A DNA stretch of 64,000 bases from Propionibacteriaceae bacterium (GTDB lineage Bacteria > Actinomycetota > Actinomycetes > Propionibacteriales > Propionibacteriaceae). Positions 8,614-17,606 of the stretch are shown piece after piece. A program made the translations under genes and the position numbers. The notes beneath the pieces were generated by a model. The model was not told the DNA's origin. It saw only the letters and a list, made by a program, of their open reading frames with translations, and ran no database searches. Position 1 is the first letter of the stretch. Each line of letters opens with the position of its first letter. The stretch covers positions 124,001 through 188,000 of the forward strand of contig JAISHO010000012.1 in assembly GCA_031262485.1 (NCBI GenBank), in the 5' to 3' direction.

Positions 8614-9045
8614 TCGAACCGCTCCACCCGTCGCTCCCGGTCGTTCGCCGGGCTGCTCGCGATCGCCTCAGCCGTCGCGCTCGGCGGGTGTGCTGCCGCC
8701 GCCCCGGACGCCATCGATCCTTCACCGACCACGGTGGTCTCCCCCGCCGGTGGTGTCGCCTTGGCGTCGCTCGGGTTCACCCATGAGCCAGCTGAGCGCG
8801 TGTGGTTGCCGGCCGATGTCGACGTCACCGCTTTCGTCGATCAGCCGAACGCCCTAGTCGTGACGGGTGATGGCAGCGACGCGGCGCAGGTCGAGGATTT
8901 CTTGGCCGAGACCCTGCCTGACACAGGGTGGACGGTCACCGCGGAGGGCGAGGGCGGCTTGATCTTCGAATCCGGGGAATGGAACGGGGCGTTCGCCGCG
9001 GGCGAGGACACCTGGGGCCTGACTGTCCGCAACGACGAGGGCTGA
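8611..9045 (+). CDS. Small secreted lipoprotein, unknown function
   Basis: This 144-residue protein begins with a basic segment (SNRSTRRSRS), a hydrophobic core and a lipobox ending ALGGC, so C27 should be lipidated and the mature protein anchored on the outer face of the membrane. The mature part is acidic and small, with no domain I recognise. GTG at 8611 fits the promoter spacing. It diverges from the UbiA-type gene and converges with maf. The lipoprotein call is well supported; the role is unknown. Confidence 0.75.
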   Translation: MSNRSTRRSRSFAGLLAIASAVALGGCAAAAPDAIDPSPTTVVSPAGGVALASLGFTHEPAERVWLPADVDVTAFVDQPNALVVTGDGSDAAQVEDFLAETLPDTGWTVTAEGEGGLIFESGEWNGAFAAGEDTWGLTVRNDEG

Positions 9046-9122
9046 GCGTCGCCTCACGGCGGAGACGACCAGACGACCACGGGCCGGGCTCTCGTCCTGC
9101 GCGAGCCGAGTTGAGCGTCACT

Positions 9123-9752
9123 TCACGGTCGGGGCGACCACAGCGAGGTCCAGGAGACGCCAAGATCGGCCAGCATGAGGCGCAGGAGCGGAAGGCTCAC
9201 GCCGACGACGTTGTGGTGGTCGCCTTCGATGTGGGTGATGAAGGGGCCGCCGAATCCGTCGATCGTGAAACCCCCGGCGACCTCGGCCGGTTCACCGGTG
9301 GCGACGTAAGCATCGATGTCCTCGTCGGAGAGATCGGCGAAATGGACGACGGTGCGAGCGACACGGGTGTCGGCTTGGACGGATCCGGCGCAGCGAACGA
9401 TGACGCGATGCCCGGTGATGAGCAGCCCGCTATGCAGACGAAGCCGTTTCCACAAGGTGACGGCCCGTTCGCTCGTGCCGGGTTTGCCGACGGCACGGCC
9501 TTCGAAATCGAGGACGGAGTCACACCCGATGACGATGAGATCCTCATCCGCTCGCGGCCCTTGGTCGGCTGAGGTCAGTTGTGCGAAGACGGAATCAGCT
9601 TTCTGCTCCGCCAAAGCGGCGACTAGTTCTCCCGTGCTCGAGCGGCGGGTGAGCGATTCGTCGACGTCGGAGACGATGACCTCAGGATCGAGCCCGGCCC
9701 GGCGCAGGGTCAGCAAGCGGGCCGGTGATTTCGACGCCAGGACGACACGCAT
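9123..9752 (-). CDS. maf: Maf-family nucleoside triphosphate pyrophosphatase
   Basis: This 209-residue Maf/YhdE-type protein hydrolyses non-standard or excess nucleoside triphosphates to monophosphates. The opening VVLASKSPARLLTLRRAG is the family nucleotide-binding signature (usually ASxSPRR), and GCDSVLDFEGRAVGKP carries the conserved acidic residue and glycine loop. I place the start at the ATG at 9752, with GGGAGAAG upstream, rather than at 9797. Note the ASKSPAR variant, with alanine where arginine is usual. It converges with the lipoprotein gene. Confidence 0.88.
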   Translation of the reverse strand: MRVVLASKSPARLLTLRRAGLDPEVIVSDVDESLTRRSSTGELVAALAEQKADSVFAQLTSADQGPRADEDLIVIGCDSVLDFEGRAVGKPGTSERAVTLWKRLRLHSGLLITGHRVIVRCAGSVQADTRVARTVVHFADLSDEDIDAYVATGEPAEVAGGFTIDGFGGPFITHIEGDHHNVVGVSLPLLRLMLADLGVSWTSLWSPRP

Positions 9753-9909
9753 AGTTCTTCTCCCTCTCTCGCCACCGGGCCGACGCGGGCCGTCCATCCG
9801 CCGGTGGACAAGGGGCTGAGGGCGCCGTCCAAGGGGTGGCTCACGCCTTTAGGGTACGCTCACAATGTCACAACTATGCGTCACTCATCGTGTTTTTTGG
9901 ATCGAGGTC

Positions 9910-11289
9910 ATGTCGAACGTCGGGGTCACCATTGCGGTCGTCGCTCTGCTCATCATCGTCGGGGGGGTCTTCGCCGCTTCAGAAATGGCGCTCGTCAGTT
10001 TGCGCGAGTCTCAGATCAAACACCTAGCCGGACAGGGGCGCCGGGGGCAAAAGGTGGCGGCGCTGACGGCGAATCCGAACCGCTTCCTCTCCGCCATCCA
10101 GGTCGGCATCACTCTGACCGGGTTCTTGGCGGCGGCCTTCGGCGGCGACAATCTGGCGGAATACGTCGCTCCTGTGTTGACACGGGCCGGCTTACCCGAA
10201 TCGGTCGCCTCGACGATCGCGACGATCCTCGTCACCATCGTCATCTCGTATTTCTCGATCGTCATCGGTGAATTGACGGCCAAACGCCTCGCCATGCAAC
10301 GGGCGGAGGCGTTCGCGCTGACCTTGGGCGGATTCGTCGACGTCATGGCGACCTTGGCCCGCCCGGTCATCTGGTTCCTCGGCGTCTCGACGAACATCGT
10401 CGTCCGTCTGCTGGGGGGCGACCCGAAGGCTTCCCGGGAGGAAGTGACCGACGAAGAGTTGCGCGCCATGGTGACGGGCTCGGCCAGCTTGGGCGACGAG
10501 GAACGTCACATCGTCGAAGAGGTCTTCGCCGCTGGTGAACGGAGCTTGCGCGAGGTCATGGTGCCGCGCACCGAGGTCACCTTCCTCGATGGCGACATGC
10601 CGGCATACAAGGCGATCACCGCCGTCGAATCGGCCCCCCACTCGCGCTATCCGGTGACGGGGCGTTCGGTCGACGACATCGTCGGTTTCCTCCATGTGCG
10701 CGATCTCATGGGGCTCGACCCGACCGGTCGTCAGGCGCCGATCCGCCAACTGGCCCGCCCCGTGACGGCGTTGCCGGCGACCGTCAAGGTGCTCCACGCC
10801 CTCACCCAACTGCGGCGCGACTCCGCCCATCTCGCCATCGTCCGTGACGAATACGGCGGCACTGCGGGGATCGTCACCCTCGAGGATCTCATCGAGGAGT
10901 TGATCGGGGAGATCCGCGACGAATACGACGCCGACGTGCCGATCGTCAAGGCTTCCGGCATCGGTCTCGACGTCGAGGGGCTCGTCACCTTGGAACAGTT
11001 CCGTGATCTGACCGGATACATCCTGCCTGAGGGTCCCTATGACACGTTGGCCGGTTTCTGGGTCGCGTGCCAGGGCGATCTGCCTGAACTCGGGGCGACG
11101 GTGCACACCGTGTTGGCCCGAGCTGGCACCCCCGAGGAGGTCGAGGGAGAACCGGTGGCCTTGACCGTCTCCGAACTGGACGGACGACGTGCCGCACGAA
11201 TAAATGTTCGTGTTGTTGATGTCCGAGGCGATGCCACCCCATCAGTGGCTCCCGCCTCACCCACTCCCTCGAATCATTCGTCTGACTAG
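9910..11289 (+). CDS. CNNM-type transmembrane / CBS-pair / CorC-HlyC protein (hemolysin C family)
   Basis: This 459-residue protein has an N-terminal DUF21 (CNNM) membrane domain of about four helices (residues 1-165, including GVFAASEMALVSLRESQIKHLA), then a CBS pair containing VMVPRTEVTFLDGDMP, DIVGFLHVRDLM and LAIVRDEYGGTAGIVTLEDLIEELIGEI, and a C-terminal CorC_HlyC domain. The family is linked to magnesium or cobalt efflux; the hemolysin name is historical. GAGGTC precedes the ATG at 9910. A Ser/Pro-rich tail ends the protein. It appears monocistronic, followed by a 143-bp AT-rich gap. Confidence 0.88.
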   Translation: MSNVGVTIAVVALLIIVGGVFAASEMALVSLRESQIKHLAGQGRRGQKVAALTANPNRFLSAIQVGITLTGFLAAAFGGDNLAEYVAPVLTRAGLPESVASTIATILVTIVISYFSIVIGELTAKRLAMQRAEAFALTLGGFVDVMATLARPVIWFLGVSTNIVVRLLGGDPKASREEVTDEELRAMVTGSASLGDEERHIVEEVFAAGERSLREVMVPRTEVTFLDGDMPAYKAITAVESAPHSRYPVTGRSVDDIVGFLHVRDLMGLDPTGRQAPIRQLARPVTALPATVKVLHALTQLRRDSAHLAIVRDEYGGTAGIVTLEDLIEELIGEIRDEYDADVPIVKASGIGLDVEGLVTLEQFRDLTGYILPEGPYDTLAGFWVACQGDLPELGATVHTVLARAGTPEEVEGEPVALTVSELDGRRAARINVRVVDVRGDATPSVAPASPTPSNHSSD

Positions 11290-11432
11290 GCAAATATTAC
11301 ACTTATCAGAGATTAATTGCGATACCAATTTCCCTATGAACAATTTGTCATCTTTTCAGATCGGCCCAGTTCTGCGACACTGAGGACAGCGGACAACGCG
11401 ACACACAAGCGTTGGTCCGCGGGGAGCGGGAC

Positions 11433-12767
11433 ATGAACGACGCTGATGGGGCGAAGACATTGACCTCCGCCGAAGCGAAATATTTGCTGGAGGCGGTGGT
11501 CAGCCGGGATGGGGGCCGGTTGTTGTCTTATGCCCTTGACCATGTCGACGCCAGTCCGGGGCGATCGACGACGGCTACCTACCGGACGAGAATCGCGCGC
11601 CCTCAGGGGAACACGAACGAGACGATCGGGGTGACGATCCGCGCCAACGGACCGAACACCTCCGATCGCAAGGCGAAGCTCTTCGCCCAAAACGGTGTCC
11701 AGGCGGCGTGTTGGTTTTACCCCAACGATCCTGATCTGCCGGGGTTGGCCCACGCCAGCGACCCGGTGGCGATGTCACAGCTGTTGCGCCGCTGCGGCCT
11801 GCCAGAGGAAGGATCGGCGCCCGAGGATCTCACGATCACACTCATCCGCTACCGGCCCCGGCGACGGGCGGTGTTGCGTTGCCGGACCGCCAGTGGGGTG
11901 ACCGTCTACGTCAAAGCCTGCCGGGAGAGCGACGTGGAACGGATCCGGGTGCGCCATGAGATCCTCACCGCGGCCAAAGTGCCCTGCCCGAAGGTCTTGG
12001 TGACGACCGACGATTACCTCCTCGTCCTCACCGAATTGTCGGGCCATCCCTTGTCGAAGGCGATTTTCGACGAGTCTCGCCCGGTCACGGCGCAGGGATT
12101 GCTCACCCTGCTCGACAGTTTGCCGCACGACGTCATGAGGTTGGAGCGGCGCCCCCCTTGGGCCTCCTCGGTGCGCCACTACGCCTCTGTGGTCTCAGCC
12201 CGGCTTCCCTCCGAGGAGCGCCGGCTCAACCACCTCGCCCAGTACATCTCGACCGCGCTCGCTCCCCTGCCGTTGGGCGAGGAGCCGACGCACGGGGATT
12301 TTTACGAGGCTCAGATCTATGTCAACGACGGCCAGGTGACCGGTTTGCTCGACATCGACACGGTCGGACCGGGACGGAGGGCTGACGATCTCGCCTGCCT
12401 ACTCGCCCATCTCGCTTGCATCCAGCGCATGGACGCCGCCCAGACCGAGCGGGTGCGACGCTTGGCCCGCGGTTGGATGGCGGCGTTCGATAGCCGGGTC
12501 GATCCCTGGGAATTGCGGCTGCGCGCCGCCGGGGTGGCGATTTCCCTGGCCACAGGGCCGTTTCGGTCGCAGGAACCGCAGTGGGAACGCGAGACGAAAC
12601 GGATGATCGACATCGCCGACGGGTTCGTCAAGCAAGCCGTCCAGATCGGTGGGCCAAGAGTCACCGGCCGACCTCACGGCCCGGCGCTCGATTTCGCCTC
12701 AGCGGTGGTGTCGGCCGCCCCTCCCCGGCGCGATCGCGAGTCACGCCGTCCTGCTCCGGTCGGTTGA
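11433..12767 (+). CDS. Phosphotransferase of the aminoglycoside-kinase (APH)/choline-kinase fold
   Basis: This 444-residue protein has a kinase-like fold with the catalytic loop HGDFYEAQIYV near residue 286 and the metal-binding DIDTVGPG about 15 residues later. Before that are an N-lobe segment (VTVYVKAC) and a hinge-like VLTELSG. The family phosphorylates small hydroxylated compounds; no substrate can be inferred and resistance is not implied. I start at the ATG at 11433 with GGGAGCGGG upstream. It is preceded by a conspicuously AT-rich 143-bp gap (11290-11432) that probably holds its promoter, and followed by metG. Confidence 0.7.
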   Translation: MNDADGAKTLTSAEAKYLLEAVVSRDGGRLLSYALDHVDASPGRSTTATYRTRIARPQGNTNETIGVTIRANGPNTSDRKAKLFAQNGVQAACWFYPNDPDLPGLAHASDPVAMSQLLRRCGLPEEGSAPEDLTITLIRYRPRRRAVLRCRTASGVTVYVKACRESDVERIRVRHEILTAAKVPCPKVLVTTDDYLLVLTELSGHPLSKAIFDESRPVTAQGLLTLLDSLPHDVMRLERRPPWASSVRHYASVVSARLPSEERRLNHLAQYISTALAPLPLGEEPTHGDFYEAQIYVNDGQVTGLLDIDTVGPGRRADDLACLLAHLACIQRMDAAQTERVRRLARGWMAAFDSRVDPWELRLRAAGVAISLATGPFRSQEPQWERETKRMIDIADGFVKQAVQIGGPRVTGRPHGPALDFASAVVSAAPPRRDRESRRPAPVG

Positions 12768-12897
12768 GCCCCACGAGACGCTGATCCCACCGTCGCTGCC
12801 ACCGTCGGCGTCGTCTGACTCCGGCCAGCCGGTCGACTCGGTCCCCGACCTGGAACCGCTCGATGCCGAGGCCCCCTCCCGTCGTACGGGTCCGCGC

Positions 12898-12913
12898 TAG
12901 GGTATTCCTCATG
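12898..12913 (+). promoter_or_regulatory. Leaderless-type promoter for metG
   Basis: TAGGGT at 12898-12903 lies seven bases before the ATG at 12911. There is no ribosome site, which fits a transcript that begins at or next to the start codon. Confidence 0.55.
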
Positions 12914-14698
12914 TCGAAGATTCTCGCAGCCGTCGCTTGGCCGTACGCCAATGGCCCTCGTCACATCGGGCATGTCTCCGGGTTCGGGGTGCCCTCCGAT
13001 GTCTTCTCGCGCTACATGCGGATGGCGGGTCACGACGTCCTCATGGTCTCCGGCACCGACGAGCACGGCACGGCCATCCAAGTTCAGGCTGACAAGGAGG
13101 GATTGACCCCTCAGCAGACGGCGGACAAATACCATCGCGTCATCGCCGAGGATCTGACCGGCTTGGGGCTGAGCTACGACCTCTACACCCGCACGACGAC
13201 GTGCAACCATGCACGTGTCGTCCAAGAATTGTTCCGCGCCCTGCACGCCAACGGCTATGTCGTGCCACACACCCAGTTGGGAGCGATCTCGCCGTCGACC
13301 GGGCGGACCCTGGCCGATCGCTACATCGAGGGCACCTGCCCGATCTGCGGCTACGAGGCGGCCCGGGGCGATCAGTGCGACAACTGCGGCAATCAGCTCG
13401 ACCCCATCGACCTCATCAATCCGCGCTCACGCATCAACGGGGAGACGCCGAAGTTCGTCGAGACGGAGCATTTCTTCCTCGACCTGCCGTCCTTGGCCGA
13501 GGCTTTGTCGGCCTGGTTGGCGACGCGGCGCGACTGGCGGCCCAACGTCATGAATTTCTCGCTCCAGCTGCTCAAAGATCTCAAGCAACGCCCCATCACC
13601 CGTGATCTCGACTGGGGCATCCGCATCCCCCTCGACGGGTGGCGCGACAACCCGATGAAGTCGATCTATGTCTGGTTCGACGCCGTCATCGGCTACCTTT
13701 CCGCCTCCATCGAATGGGCGTCCCGCAAGGGAGAACCGGAGGCGTGGCGGCAGTGGTGGCAGAACCCCGAGGCGTTGTCCTACTACTTCATGGGGAAAGA
13801 CAACATCACATTCCACTCGGTCATTTGGCCGGGGATCCTCCTCGGCGCCAACGGCGAGGGGGCGAAGGGTGGCACGCCGAGCGCCTTCGGGAAGCTCGAC
13901 TTGCCGACGGAGATCGTCTCGAGCGAGTTTTTGACGATGAGCGGTTCGAAGTTCTCGACCAGCCGCTCGACCGTCATCTACGTGCGTGATTTCCTCCGCG
14001 AGTTCGGCCCGGACGCGCTGCGGTATTTCATCGCGGTGGCGGGCCCTGAGAATCAAGACACCGATTTCACGTGGGACGAGTTCGTCCGGCGCACCAACGC
14101 CGAGTTGGCCAACGAGTGGGGCAACCTTGTCAACCGCTCCGTCTCGATGGCGTTCAAGAACAACGGCGCCGTGCCTGCGGCGACGGATCTGCGCGACGTC
14201 GACTCCGATCTCCTCAAGCTGAGCCAGGGCGGCTTCGTCAAAGTCGGCGAATTGTTGGGGCGGGCCAAGTTCAAGCAGGCCATCGGGGAGGCGATGCGGG
14301 TCGTCGCGGCGGCCAACCGCTATCTCTCCGACACCGAGCCATGGAAGCTCAAAGACGATCCGGCTAGGCGAGGCACCGTCCTTCATACGGCTTTGCAGGT
14401 GGTCCAGGACGCCAACACCTTGCTCACGCCCTTCCTTCCCCACGCCGCGCAGAAGGTCCATGAGACGCTCGGCGGCACGGGCGTGTGGGCGGCTCAGCCG
14501 TCGATGGTCGAGGTGAGCGAAGAGGGCAATGAGGATTACCCGATTCTGACGGGCGATTACGCCAGCGAGCAGGCCCGCTGGGAGTCGACGCCGATCGAGG
14601 CCGGTCGGCCCCTAGCCAAGCCGTCGCCCCTGTTCGCCAAACTCGACGAGTCCTTGGGTGAGACGGGCCCGGAATGGGCCCCGGTCAACCCGGCCTGA
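12911..14698 (+). CDS. metG: Methionine--tRNA ligase
   Basis: This 595-residue class I synthetase charges tRNA-Met. The opening [19 protein letters not shown] includes the HIGH motif at residues 18-21. A zinc knuckle with four cysteines ([17 protein letters not shown]) lies near 143-159, and the second signature is KFSTS near residue 346, a common actinobacterial form of KMSKS. The protein ends after the anticodon-binding helical domain and lacks the C-terminal tRNA-binding extension of longer MetRS. The ATG at 12911 is preferred to the upstream ATG at 12863 because the promoter box ends at 12903. Confidence 0.96.
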   Translation: MSKILAAVAWPYANGPRHIGHVSGFGVPSDVFSRYMRMAGHDVLMVSGTDEHGTAIQVQADKEGLTPQQTADKYHRVIAEDLTGLGLSYDLYTRTTTCNHARVVQELFRALHANGYVVPHTQLGAISPSTGRTLADRYIEGTCPICGYEAARGDQCDNCGNQLDPIDLINPRSRINGETPKFVETEHFFLDLPSLAEALSAWLATRRDWRPNVMNFSLQLLKDLKQRPITRDLDWGIRIPLDGWRDNPMKSIYVWFDAVIGYLSASIEWASRKGEPEAWRQWWQNPEALSYYFMGKDNITFHSVIWPGILLGANGEGAKGGTPSAFGKLDLPTEIVSSEFLTMSGSKFSTSRSTVIYVRDFLREFGPDALRYFIAVAGPENQDTDFTWDEFVRRTNAELANEWGNLVNRSVSMAFKNNGAVPAATDLRDVDSDLLKLSQGGFVKVGELLGRAKFKQAIGEAMRVVAAANRYLSDTEPWKLKDDPARRGTVLHTALQVVQDANTLLTPFLPHAAQKVHETLGGTGVWAAQPSMVEVSEEGNEDYPILTGDYASEQARWESTPIEAGRPLAKPSPLFAKLDESLGETGPEWAPVNPA

Positions 14699-14802
14699 AC
14701 GCGGTCGTCTTTGTTCGTGGTCGCCACGGCCACAGGTGACTCGGGATCCGTGTCAGCCCGAGACCGCCAGTCCGGCCCGAGGCTAGTGACGGCGGATCTG
14801 GG

Positions 14803-15993
14803 TCAGTAAACGGCGGTCAGCGTCTCAGCCGTCTCGCTCATGCCGTACCAGGCCGGCGTGTTCGTGATCGTCTCCTCGGCCAGGATCGACGCCACCTTGG
14901 CGAGGTCGAGGTTCCCGTCGCGTCCTTTCGTCGCCTCGGCCCAGCGGCGTTGCCGCTCGTAGCTGGCGCCGCGTTCGAGGATCGTGTGGGTGAAGTCGAG
15001 TTCCTCGGCACAATCCAGTTGCTCAGCGTAGGGCTCGAGGCGGTCGAGGAGGGCGGGCAGACCCTCGCGGAGGGGCAGGGTGCGCCGCCCGGGCTGGGGG
15101 GTGATGATGGTGGCGTCGAGCCCGTAACGGGCGGAACGCCACTTGTTCTCGCGGACGAGCCAAGGGGCGAGATAGTCGGGTTCCTCGCCGCGATCGAGGG
15201 AGTCGGCGAAGAAAGCCCCGAGACATTGGGTGAGCGCCGCCTCACAGGCCAGTTCGCGCAGGGTGGTGGCCGAGTCGGGGATGCGGTTCTCGATCGTGCC
15301 GAACTTGGGCGAGGGGCGCACGTCCCAGCGCAATTCGTCGACGTGGGTGATCATGTCGCAGGCGACGAGGTCGTCGATGTAGGCCTCGAAAGCGTCCCAT
15401 TCGGCGAAATAGTACGGCAGCCCGTTGGTGGGCAACTGCTGGAACATCATGGTGCGCTGGGAGGCGAACCCGGAGTCCTCGCCGTCCCAGAAAGGCGAGG
15501 AGGCCGTCACGGCGAGGAGGTAGGGGTAGAAGCGGGCGAAGGTCCACGTCATCGGAAGGACCTTGTTCTGGTCGTCGACGCCGAGGTGCACGTGCGTTCC
15601 GCAGATCGCCATCTGGCGGCCCCACCACTGGTTCCGTTCGGTGACGATGTCGTAGCGCGGGGTGCGGAAGGGAGCTTGATCGGCCGGGCGGCTGAAGGGG
15701 TGGGAGCCGCCGCCCATGAGGGCGACGCCGAGGTCGCGTCCGGCCTCGTCGAGGCGCTCGAGGTGTTCGGCGAGATCGGCGATGGCGTCGGCGACACGGG
15801 CGTGCGGCTGGGAGACGATCTCGATCATGCAGGGGAGGTATTCCTTGCGCACCGGTTGGTCCTCGCCGCCGCCGACAAGGTCGATGAGTTCAGCGGCCGC
15901 CGGGGTGAGCGCGTGGGTCTGACGGTCGACGAGGTGGAGCTCCCATTCCAAGCCGATCGTCGCGAGCGGGGACTGGCTGAAGGTCACCTTCAT
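14803..15993 (-). CDS. Glutamate--cysteine ligase family 2 (YbdK/GCS2) carboxylate-amine ligase
   Basis: This 396-residue ATP-dependent ligase belongs to the GCS2 family. Evidence is IGLEWELHLVD at 13-23 with the metal-binding glutamates, the central CGTHVHLGV, and the C-terminal NKWRSARYGLDA. Members form gamma-glutamylcysteine or related amide bonds. The precise acceptor in this host is not evident, since many actinobacteria use mycothiol and keep such enzymes for other roles. GAGGAGG precedes the ATG at 15993, clearly better than the start at 16062. It diverges from icd. Confidence 0.88.
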   Translation of the reverse strand: MKVTFSQSPLATIGLEWELHLVDRQTHALTPAAAELIDLVGGGEDQPVRKEYLPCMIEIVSQPHARVADAIADLAEHLERLDEAGRDLGVALMGGGSHPFSRPADQAPFRTPRYDIVTERNQWWGRQMAICGTHVHLGVDDQNKVLPMTWTFARFYPYLLAVTASSPFWDGEDSGFASQRTMMFQQLPTNGLPYYFAEWDAFEAYIDDLVACDMITHVDELRWDVRPSPKFGTIENRIPDSATTLRELACEAALTQCLGAFFADSLDRGEEPDYLAPWLVRENKWRSARYGLDATIITPQPGRRTLPLREGLPALLDRLEPYAEQLDCAEELDFTHTILERGASYERQRRWAEATKGRDGNLDLAKVASILAEETITNTPAWYGMSETAETLTAVY

Positions 15994-16161
15994 GGGGATC
16001 CTCCTCGTCGATGGGTCCGTTCCTGCGCACCCAATTTTAAAGGGTCGTCCGTCGGTGTCCACTTGTTGAACAATGCCCCCGCCCGTGGCTCCGTGCGCTG
16101 CCGAGCATAGCGTCGGAGCAAGCCTCTCCGAACGACGAGACGTGGTGTCGGACCCACCGTC

Positions 16162-16177
16162 TAGACTTCATCGTGTG
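16162..16177 (+). promoter_or_regulatory. Leaderless-type promoter for icd
   Basis: TAGACT at 16162-16167 is followed seven bases later by the GTG at 16175. No ribosome site is seen, and the upstream open frame would run through the promoter. Confidence 0.55.
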
Positions 16178-17395
16178 AAAATAACTGTGGCGAAACCGGT
16201 GGTCGAACTCGACGGCGATGAGATGACGCGCATCATCTGGCACGCCATCCGTGAGCGGCTCATCCTCCCCTATCTCGACGTCGATCTCGATTATTACGAT
16301 CTCGGGATCGAGCATCGCGACGCGACGGAGGATCGCGTCACCGTCGAGGCGGCCGAGGCGATCAAACGCCACGGCGTCGGCGTCAAATGCGCCACGATCA
16401 CCCCTGATGAGGCGCGCGTCGAGGAATTCGGCCTCAAACAGATGTGGAAGTCGCCCAATGGCACGATCCGCAACATTCTCGGCGGCGTCGTCTTCCGTGA
16501 GCCGATCGTGGTGAAGAACATCCCTCGTTTGGTGCCGGGGTGGACGAAGCCGATCGTCATCGCCCGTCACGCCCACGGCGATCAATACAAGGCGACGGAT
16601 TTCGTCGTGCCGGGCGCTGGGAAGGTGACGATCACCTTCACGCCGGAGGACGGCTCGCAGCCGGTCGAGCATCTCGTCGCGAATTACGGCGACGACGGCG
16701 GCGTGGCGATGGGGATGTACAACTTCACCCAGTCGATCGAGGATTTCGCCCAGGCTTGCCTCTCGTATGGGCTGGCCAGGAATTATCCGGTCTATCTCTC
16801 GACGAAGAACACGATCCTCAAGGCCTACGACGGCGCCTTCAAAGATATCTTCGCCCGGATCTACGAGACGGAATACAAGGAGCGTTTCGAGGCGGCCGGG
16901 TTGACGTATGAGCACCGCCTCATCGACGACATGGTCGCCTCGGCGCTCAAGTGGGAGGGCGGCTACGTCTGGGCATGCAAGAACTACGACGGCGATGTGC
17001 AATCCGACACCGTCGCCCAGGGGTTCGGCTCGCTCGGGCTCATGACGTCGCTTCTCATGACCCCCGATGGGAAAACGGTCGAGGCGGAGGCGGCCCATGG
17101 CACGGTGACAAGGCATTATCGTCTCCATCAGGAGGGCAAGCCGACGTCGACGAATCCAATCGCGTCGATTTTCGCCTGGACGGGCGGCCTCAAACATCGC
17201 GGTTCCCTCGACGGCACGCCGGATGTGACGCGCTTCGCCGAGACGCTCGAGCGGGTCTGCGTCGGCGCGGTCGAAGCGGGAAAAATGACGAAGGATCTCG
17301 CCCTGCTCGTCGGCCCGGATCAATCCTGGTTGACGACTGAGGAGTTCCTCGACGTCCTCGAGCATGATCTCGCCGCAGCGATGAAGGCGGCGTGA
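16175..17395 (+). CDS. icd: NADP-dependent isocitrate dehydrogenase (homodimeric)
   Basis: This 406-residue enzyme converts isocitrate to 2-oxoglutarate in the TCA cycle. It aligns end to end with the eukaryote-like dimeric IDH type: [16 protein letters not shown] at 7-22, the substrate segment [13 protein letters not shown], and [10 protein letters not shown] in the cofactor site. Length and sequence separate it from the monomeric 80-kDa IDH found in many actinobacteria. The GTG at 16175 is chosen from the -10 spacing; it gives the family's usual short N-terminus. Confidence 0.95.
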   Translation: MKITVAKPVVELDGDEMTRIIWHAIRERLILPYLDVDLDYYDLGIEHRDATEDRVTVEAAEAIKRHGVGVKCATITPDEARVEEFGLKQMWKSPNGTIRNILGGVVFREPIVVKNIPRLVPGWTKPIVIARHAHGDQYKATDFVVPGAGKVTITFTPEDGSQPVEHLVANYGDDGGVAMGMYNFTQSIEDFAQACLSYGLARNYPVYLSTKNTILKAYDGAFKDIFARIYETEYKERFEAAGLTYEHRLIDDMVASALKWEGGYVWACKNYDGDVQSDTVAQGFGSLGLMTSLLMTPDGKTVEAEAAHGTVTRHYRLHQEGKPTSTNPIASIFAWTGGLKHRGSLDGTPDVTRFAETLERVCVGAVEAGKMTKDLALLVGPDQSWLTTEEFLDVLEHDLAAAMKAA

Positions 17396-17606
17396 GCGGC
17401 CGTCGCGCCTCGTGTCTGATGCCCTGCTACTCTGGATGAGACGGCAGAGCGACGTGACGGGGGTCACCGGGCCGATATGTTTTCGAAGAAATATCCCCCT
17501 CGGGAACAGTCGGCGATGTGAGCGCTCATGGCACGTGAACGCCGCCGTTGGAGAGGTGTGCTCCCCATCTCTCAGTGGTGCTCTGTGAGAACAAGGATTT
17601 TTCAGT

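Noticed and set aside
9041..9140. Short near-repeat (GAGCGTCGCCTCACGG versus GAGCGTCACTTCACGG)
   Set aside because: The second copy lies partly in maf, and two copies of about 28 bp with mismatches are weak evidence for a functional element.
11433..12767. Aminoglycoside resistance gene
   Set aside because: The kinase fold is shared by many phosphotransferases; nothing in the protein or its neighbours supports drug modification.
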